Source of the DNA: Sulfuritalea sp. | Lineage (GTDB): Bacteria > Pseudomonadota > Gammaproteobacteria > Burkholderiales > Rhodocyclaceae | DNA length: 17,136 nucleotides | Direction of reading: 5' to 3' | NCBI GenBank assembly: GCA_021738105.1 | Contig: JAIPCS010000052.1 | Location: 1-17,136, forward strand | Part shown: piece by piece, positions 13,300-17,136 of the stretch | How positions within the stretch are numbered: position 1 is the first letter of the stretch | Layout of the letters: each line of letters starts with the position of its first letter | The notes under the pieces: model-generated | Told to the model about the DNA's origin: nothing | What the model saw: the letters and a program-made list of their open reading frames with translations, nothing else | The model's database searches: none | Program-made: the position numbers and the translations under genes

Positions 13300-14018
13300 T
13301 GATCCACTTTCTGAGTCACGGTTACCAAGGCCTTGGCCCGCGCCTTGCGGTCATGCCAGGCCGGAGTGATCAGACGCATGCCATGCTGGCGCTTGACCGC
13401 TTGCACGACATACACCGCGCCCGCAATAGGCCACCAGCGGTCACCGGCCACATCCATGAACTTGAAGCGGCGCAGCCATTTTTCCTGAGTCACGGCAGGC
13501 GCATAGCAACCAAAGGCGCCAGCCTGCATCTCCAGGCCGAGCAGCGAAAACCAGTCTTTCAATCGCGGCACGCTCAGATAAGCCCCACGCCAGGGAGCCA
13601 GCGTCTGCTGCCGCGACAGCTTGCGCTTGGCTCCCCACAGACTGAAGGGATTGAAACCGGTGACAATCACGTGCCCTTCAGGTACCAGCACGCGCTCCAC
13701 CTCACGTAGCACCTGATGTGGATTGGCGTCGAATTCCAGCGTATGCGGCATGACCACCAGATCAATACTATTGGCGGCAAAGGGCAGATAATGCAAATCA
13801 GAGCGCACTTCGGAACTGCCGTCGTAGCGTCCGTCGTCACAACGAAAACGAAAAGGCATGCGGTTGGCGCGCAGAAAATCATGATTGGGCAAGGACAGCT
13901 GTACCGCATTGAAACCAAAAATATCGGCAACCAGCAGGTCGTGCGTCTGCTGTTCCCAGTTGAGCACATACTGCCCGGCTGGCGTACCCAGCCAGTCTTC
14001 GAATCCTTGAATTGACAT
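13296..14018 (-). CDS. SAM-dependent methyltransferase (YafS-like)
   Basis: A class I methyltransferase-like protein of 240 residues from ATG 14018. Visible elements are a degenerate SAM-binding first strand, [17 protein letters not shown], and [24 protein letters not shown], the typical acidic-loop and post-motif segment of the Methyltransf_11 group. [32 protein letters not shown] follows at about 100-130. The usual GxGxG of motif I is missing. E. coli has yafS in the same neighbourhood (gloB, yafS, rnhA, dnaQ), which supports orthology; the substrate is unknown. A longer start at 14069 would overlap the divergent gloB by 24 bp, so 14018 ([10 protein letters not shown]) is preferred. The stop overlaps the rnhA start as ATGA. 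Confidence 0.85.
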   Translation of the reverse strand: MSIQGFEDWLGTPAGQYVLNWEQQTHDLLVADIFGFNAVQLSLPNHDFLRANRMPFRFRCDDGRYDGSSEVRSDLHYLPFAANSIDLVVMPHTLEFDANPHQVLREVERVLVPEGHVIVTGFNPFSLWGAKRKLSRQQTLAPWRGAYLSVPRLKDWFSLLGLEMQAGAFGCYAPAVTQEKWLRRFKFMDVAGDRWWPIAGAVYVVQAVKRQHGMRLITPAWHDRKARAKALVTVTQKVDQ

Positions 14019-14045
14019 TGCGTCCCGTTTGGAGAAAATCGCTTT

Positions 14046-14825
14046 ATGACTGAAATACTTGCCCTGCACGCTTTCGACGACAACTACATCTGGCTGCTAC
14101 GCGACGCCGGCCATGTCGCCGTGGTTGACCCGGGCGACGCCGCTCCGGTACTGGCCCATCTGGAACGCAGCGGCGACCGCCTCTGCGCCATTCTCGCCAC
14201 CCATCATCACGGTGACCACGTCGGCGGCCTGGCTGAACTGCTCTCCCGTTTTCCGGTGCCCGTCTTCGGCCCAAGTCTGGAGAACATTGACGGGGTCAGC
14301 CACCCGCTGACGGGTGGTGAGCGCATCATGCTGCCGGAACTCAGCCTCGAATTCGAGGTCATAGCCGTACCCGGACACACGCGCGGGCACATCGCCTATT
14401 ATGGCCCAAGTCTGGGTGAGGACGGCGCGCTGTTCTGTGGCGATACGCTGTTCGGCGCCGGTTGCGGTCGACTGTTTGAGGGCACACCCATTCAAATGCA
14501 GAACTCTCTGGCCAAACTTGCCGTATTGCCAGCGCCGACTTTGGTGTACTGCGCCCATGAGTACACCCAAAGCAACATGCGCTTCGCACTGGCGGTCGAG
14601 CCGGGCAGCATTGCCGTACAAAAACGCAGCGAACACGTAGACCGTGAACGCGCCGCCGGACGCGCCACGATTCCCACCCGCATTAATATTGAACTGGAAA
14701 CCAATCCCTTCCTGCGCTGGGATGAGCCCGCCGTGCGTGCTGCGGCCGCCAGCCGCCTCGGCCATGCGCCAGATGATGCGGTGGAGACATTCACCGCCAT
14801 CCGGGAATGGAAAAACCGTTTCTGA
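14046..14825 (+). CDS. gloB: Hydroxyacylglutathione hydrolase (glyoxalase II)
   Basis: This enzyme hydrolyses S-lactoylglutathione to lactate and glutathione, the second step of methylglyoxal detoxification in the cytoplasm. It is a metallo-beta-lactamase fold protein of 259 residues, normal for the family. The metal motif THHHGDHVGG gives His53, His55, Asp57 and His58. Other ligands are His111 (VPGHTRGHIAYY), Asp133 (LFCGDTLFGAGCGRLFEG) and His171 (VYCAHEYTQSNMRF). The C-terminal glutathione-binding part (about 175-259) includes NPFLRWDEPAVR. A GGAG lies about 11 nt before the ATG. It is divergent from the methyltransferase gene with a 27-bp gap, so promoters must overlap the start regions. 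The next gene follows 29 bp downstream. Confidence 0.96.
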   Translation: MTEILALHAFDDNYIWLLRDAGHVAVVDPGDAAPVLAHLERSGDRLCAILATHHHGDHVGGLAELLSRFPVPVFGPSLENIDGVSHPLTGGERIMLPELSLEFEVIAVPGHTRGHIAYYGPSLGEDGALFCGDTLFGAGCGRLFEGTPIQMQNSLAKLAVLPAPTLVYCAHEYTQSNMRFALAVEPGSIAVQKRSEHVDRERAAGRATIPTRINIELETNPFLRWDEPAVRAAAASRLGHAPDDAVETFTAIREWKNRF

Positions 14826-14854
14826 ACGCCTGACGAGTCCATAGTCCCGATACC

Positions 14855-16903
14855 ATGACGAGCCGCCGCACCTTCATCAAGACACTGGCCGCCTTGCCTC
14901 CGGCCCTGTCGTTCAGGCGCAGCTGGGCGGCCGGACCTGTCGCGGATCCGTCCAAGCTGGCACTGATCATCGGCAACGGCCAATATCCCGGCGCGCCCTT
15001 GCTCAATCCGGTGAACGATGCCAAGGCCGTCAGCGGGCTGTTTACCCAGGCGGGGTTTACCGTCGATTCGCAACTGGACGTCAATCGTGTCGACATGATG
15101 GGAGCGATCGAACGCTTCGGGAATGCGGCGAATAGCTCGTCGGCGAAACTCGTGGTGTTTTACTACGCCGGCCACGGCGCCCAACTCGACTGGCGCAACT
15201 ATCTCTTGCCGGTAGACGCACATGTGTCGCAGCAGGAACACATCAAGCAACGCTGTATCGACCTTGGTGCGCTACTCGGCCAGTTGAGCGCGGCAAAAGA
15301 CAAGACCTTTATCGTCATACTCGATGCCTGTCGCAACAATCCCTTTGGCGCCGCCTACCGACCCGAACGCAAAGGGCTCTCGCAGTTCGATGCGCCGGTC
15401 GGCAGTCTGCTGGCCTATGCCACGGCGCCGGGCAGCGTGGCATCCGACGGTGAAGGTGGAAACGGGCTCTATACCGAGAATCTGGTGCGCGAACTCGGCA
15501 AGCGCGGTACCCGAATCGAGGATGCACTGAAACGCGTGCGCCTGAATGTGCGCCTGGCATCGGGCGGTGAACAGATTCCCTGGGAAACCACCTCGCTGGA
15601 AAGCGAAGTTTTCATTTTCGACCGCGATCGCAAGAAGCTCACTGAAACCGAGCTCGAGAAACTGGTTGAAGCGGACATCACGGAATGGACGCGCATCAAG
15701 TCTTCACGCAAACTGGAAGATTGGGTGGCCTATTTGCGCAGCTTTCCCAATGGCCGCTTTGCGGAAATCGCCCAGATGCGACTCAACCGGCTGCTGGCCG
15801 AAACCGAAAAAGCCAAGGCGGAAGCCGAAAAGCTCAAGGCTGAAAAGCTCGCCGCAGAGAAACGGCAAAAAGAGGAACTGGAACGAATCAGCGAACAGAA
15901 GCGCCTCGCCGAGGAACAGGCGGAACGCGAGAAATTGCGTCTTGCCGAAGCACAACGACTCGCCGCCGAGCTCAAACAGCTGGAGGAACAGCAGCGACAG
16001 GAGTTGAAGCGGATCCAGGACAAAAACCAGCGCGAAGCACTGAAACGCAAACAGGCACAGGAGCAGGAACAACTCGAAAGAGAACGACTTGCGCTTGAAC
16101 AACAGCGCGTGCAACAACAGGCACTGGAGCGCAAACGACAGGAACGCCTGGAAGTGGACCGCTTGGCTCTCGCGCGCCAACGCAATGACCAACAGGTGGT
16201 GGAGCAACTGGAAAAGGCTGCGACTGAAGCGGCCGGTCCATCCACCGGCCCTGGCAAAAAATCAGGGACCGGCGAACCGATGCTGGACATCCATCCGAAT
16301 GTCGCGGTGCCCGTGCTCATCACACCATCGGCCAACCCGTACTCCGCCGGGATTTATCCGTTGGAGCGCATTTACACCATTGACGATAAAGCGGTTTATC
16401 AGCAAACCGATTTTCTTACCGGCATCGAGGAAAAGACGGCCAACTTTAGGGTCACGGGAATCGACTACGACGCTGACCGGGTCGAGTTGAACCACGGCAA
16501 GTTCATCTTTGATCTGATGGGAAATGCGATCAAATTCGGAAAGTTCGAGTATGAAACCCCGGTCCAATGGACGCCGGCTGTATTTCAGGTCGGCAAGAAA
16601 TGGACAGCGGCTTTTCGCTTGAGCAGAGACGGGGATCAGTCAAATGCGTACTACGACATGCAGATTACACAGAGGGAAACCATCACCGTTCCGGCCGGCA
16701 GTTTCGATACATTCCGGATCGAAGGACGGGGATGGAATACCACTCATGGCGGGCAGTTCGCGATCACGCTATGGCTGGTGCCGAACATAAACTTCCCGAT
16801 CAAGCGCGAGTTCACCGTACGCAACCCGCGAGGCCAGCTGCGCAAGACCGAACGACAGGATCTGCTCTCCCTGCGTCAGCAGGTTTTCAAACGGGCGGGA
16901 TGA
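14855..16903 (+). CDS. Tat-exported caspase-like (peptidase C14) protein with coiled coil
   Basis: A 682-residue bacterial caspase homologue. The N-terminus MTSRRTFIKTLAALPPALSF carries the twin-arginine motif SRRTFIK and would be cleaved near WAA-G (26-27). The caspase domain spans about 33-258: KLALIIGNGQYPG opens it, the catalytic His107 is in VFYYAGHGAQ and Cys159 is in VILDACRNNPFG. So the dyad is intact. Next is an EYLxxFPxG-type linker, here WVAYLRSFPNGRFAEIAQMRL (290-310). A highly charged Glu/Lys/Gln/Arg coiled coil follows (about 312-455), then a Gly/Pro/Ser hinge (460-472). A beta-rich C-terminal domain (475-682) contains ITVPAGSFDTFRIEGRGW and has no firm family. The substrate is unknown. 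No clear SD precedes the ATG. The gene follows gloB by 29 bp and may be read with it. Confidence 0.88.
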   Translation: MTSRRTFIKTLAALPPALSFRRSWAAGPVADPSKLALIIGNGQYPGAPLLNPVNDAKAVSGLFTQAGFTVDSQLDVNRVDMMGAIERFGNAANSSSAKLVVFYYAGHGAQLDWRNYLLPVDAHVSQQEHIKQRCIDLGALLGQLSAAKDKTFIVILDACRNNPFGAAYRPERKGLSQFDAPVGSLLAYATAPGSVASDGEGGNGLYTENLVRELGKRGTRIEDALKRVRLNVRLASGGEQIPWETTSLESEVFIFDRDRKKLTETELEKLVEADITEWTRIKSSRKLEDWVAYLRSFPNGRFAEIAQMRLNRLLAETEKAKAEAEKLKAEKLAAEKRQKEELERISEQKRLAEEQAEREKLRLAEAQRLAAELKQLEEQQRQELKRIQDKNQREALKRKQAQEQEQLERERLALEQQRVQQQALERKRQERLEVDRLALARQRNDQQVVEQLEKAATEAAGPSTGPGKKSGTGEPMLDIHPNVAVPVLITPSANPYSAGIYPLERIYTIDDKAVYQQTDFLTGIEEKTANFRVTGIDYDADRVELNHGKFIFDLMGNAIKFGKFEYETPVQWTPAVFQVGKKWTAAFRLSRDGDQSNAYYDMQITQRETITVPAGSFDTFRIEGRGWNTTHGGQFAITLWLVPNINFPIKREFTVRNPRGQLRKTERQDLLSLRQQVFKRAG

Positions 16904-17010
16904 CATCGCAGGAGAAGCAGCCGCGGCGGACCCCTGTTCCCGGCGAATTGCCAGGCACGTATTGGCAAGCTCCCGGAACCCGACACAGTCACCGCGCGTC
17001 ATCCGTCACA

Positions 17011-17039
17011 TTGACCTCACCGGTCTGCATGGCTAAGAT
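17011..17039 (+). promoter_or_regulatory. Candidate sigma-70 promoter
   Basis: TTGACC (17011-17016) and TAAGAT (17034-17039) are 17 nt apart. They match consensus at 5 of 6 and 4 of 6 positions. Transcription would start near 17046, about 40 nt before the ATG at 17085. Confidence 0.5.
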
Positions 17040-17084
17040 GCAGCCCCGTTCCATGCGCACGTAACCGCGCCCGCCTTCAGCTCA

Positions 17085-17136
17085 ATGTCCGTGCTCCGTT
17101 GCCTTGTTTCATCGCTGCTAATTCTTCAGATCGGCT
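17085..17136 (+). CDS. Possible start of an exported protein, cut by the window edge
   Basis: From ATG 17085 the frame MSVLRCLVSSLLILQIG stays open to the right edge (17 complete codons). A basic residue followed by LVSSLLILQI looks like the n- and h-regions of a signal peptide. The good promoter at 17011-17039 supports a gene start, but no clear SD is seen and the visible part is very short. Confidence 0.4.
   Translation, partial: MSVLRCLVSSLLILQIG

Noticed and set aside
12124..13302. Plus-strand ORF of 392 residues across dnaQ and rnhA
   Set aside because: It is antisense to two genes with all catalytic motifs intact.

Overview
The window looks like chromosomal DNA of a Gram-negative proteobacterium, most likely a betaproteobacterium (Burkholderiales or Rhodocyclales type). 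This rests on the fairly high GC content, the block of methyltransferase, rnhA and dnaQ with gloB divergent beside it, the 3-hydroxybenzoate/gentisate catabolic genes, and the multi-PAS GGDEF-EAL and Tat-exported caspase-like proteins. I cannot name the species from sequence alone. No insertion sequence, phage, CRISPR array, tRNA or rRNA was seen.

Region 1 (1-5677) is an aromatic-acid catabolic island. The 5' part of a LivH-type ABC permease runs leftward off the window edge. It is preceded by a short leader ORF that contains a terminator-like hairpin. A divergent MarR-family regulator follows, convergent with a NahR/NagR-like LysR regulator. The LysR gene is divergent from a compact three-gene operon: gentisate 1,2-dioxygenase, fumarylpyruvate hydrolase (FAH family) and 3-hydroxybenzoate 6-monooxygenase. 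Together these would convert 3-hydroxybenzoate to gentisate, then maleylpyruvate, then (after isomerisation) fumarate and pyruvate. No maleylpyruvate isomerase is present in the window. A LysR box (TATTC-N7-GAATA) centred near -65 of a good sigma-70-like promoter gives a concrete model for operon control.

Region 2 (5678-7887) holds a serine beta-lactamase-family hydrolase, then a 61-residue unknown protein with a Cys-Cys pair, directly upstream of a small secreted monohaem cytochrome c. A Pho-box-like direct repeat lies ahead of the last pair.

Region 3 (8157-11731) is a 1053-residue membrane sensor with HAMP, two PAS, GGDEF and EAL domains on the minus strand, followed by a 413-bp non-coding stretch with two strong palindromes.

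Region 4 (11732-14825) is a housekeeping block. A leftward, tightly packed operon encodes a YafS-like methyltransferase, RNase HI (rnhA), the DNA polymerase III epsilon subunit (dnaQ) and an unrecognised 133-residue protein with a SGSHGG motif. Divergent gloB encodes glyoxalase II.

Region 5 (14855-17136) is a 682-residue Tat-signal caspase-like protein with a long charged coiled coil and an unassigned C-terminal domain. After it comes a promoter and what may be the first 17 codons of another exported protein running off the right edge.
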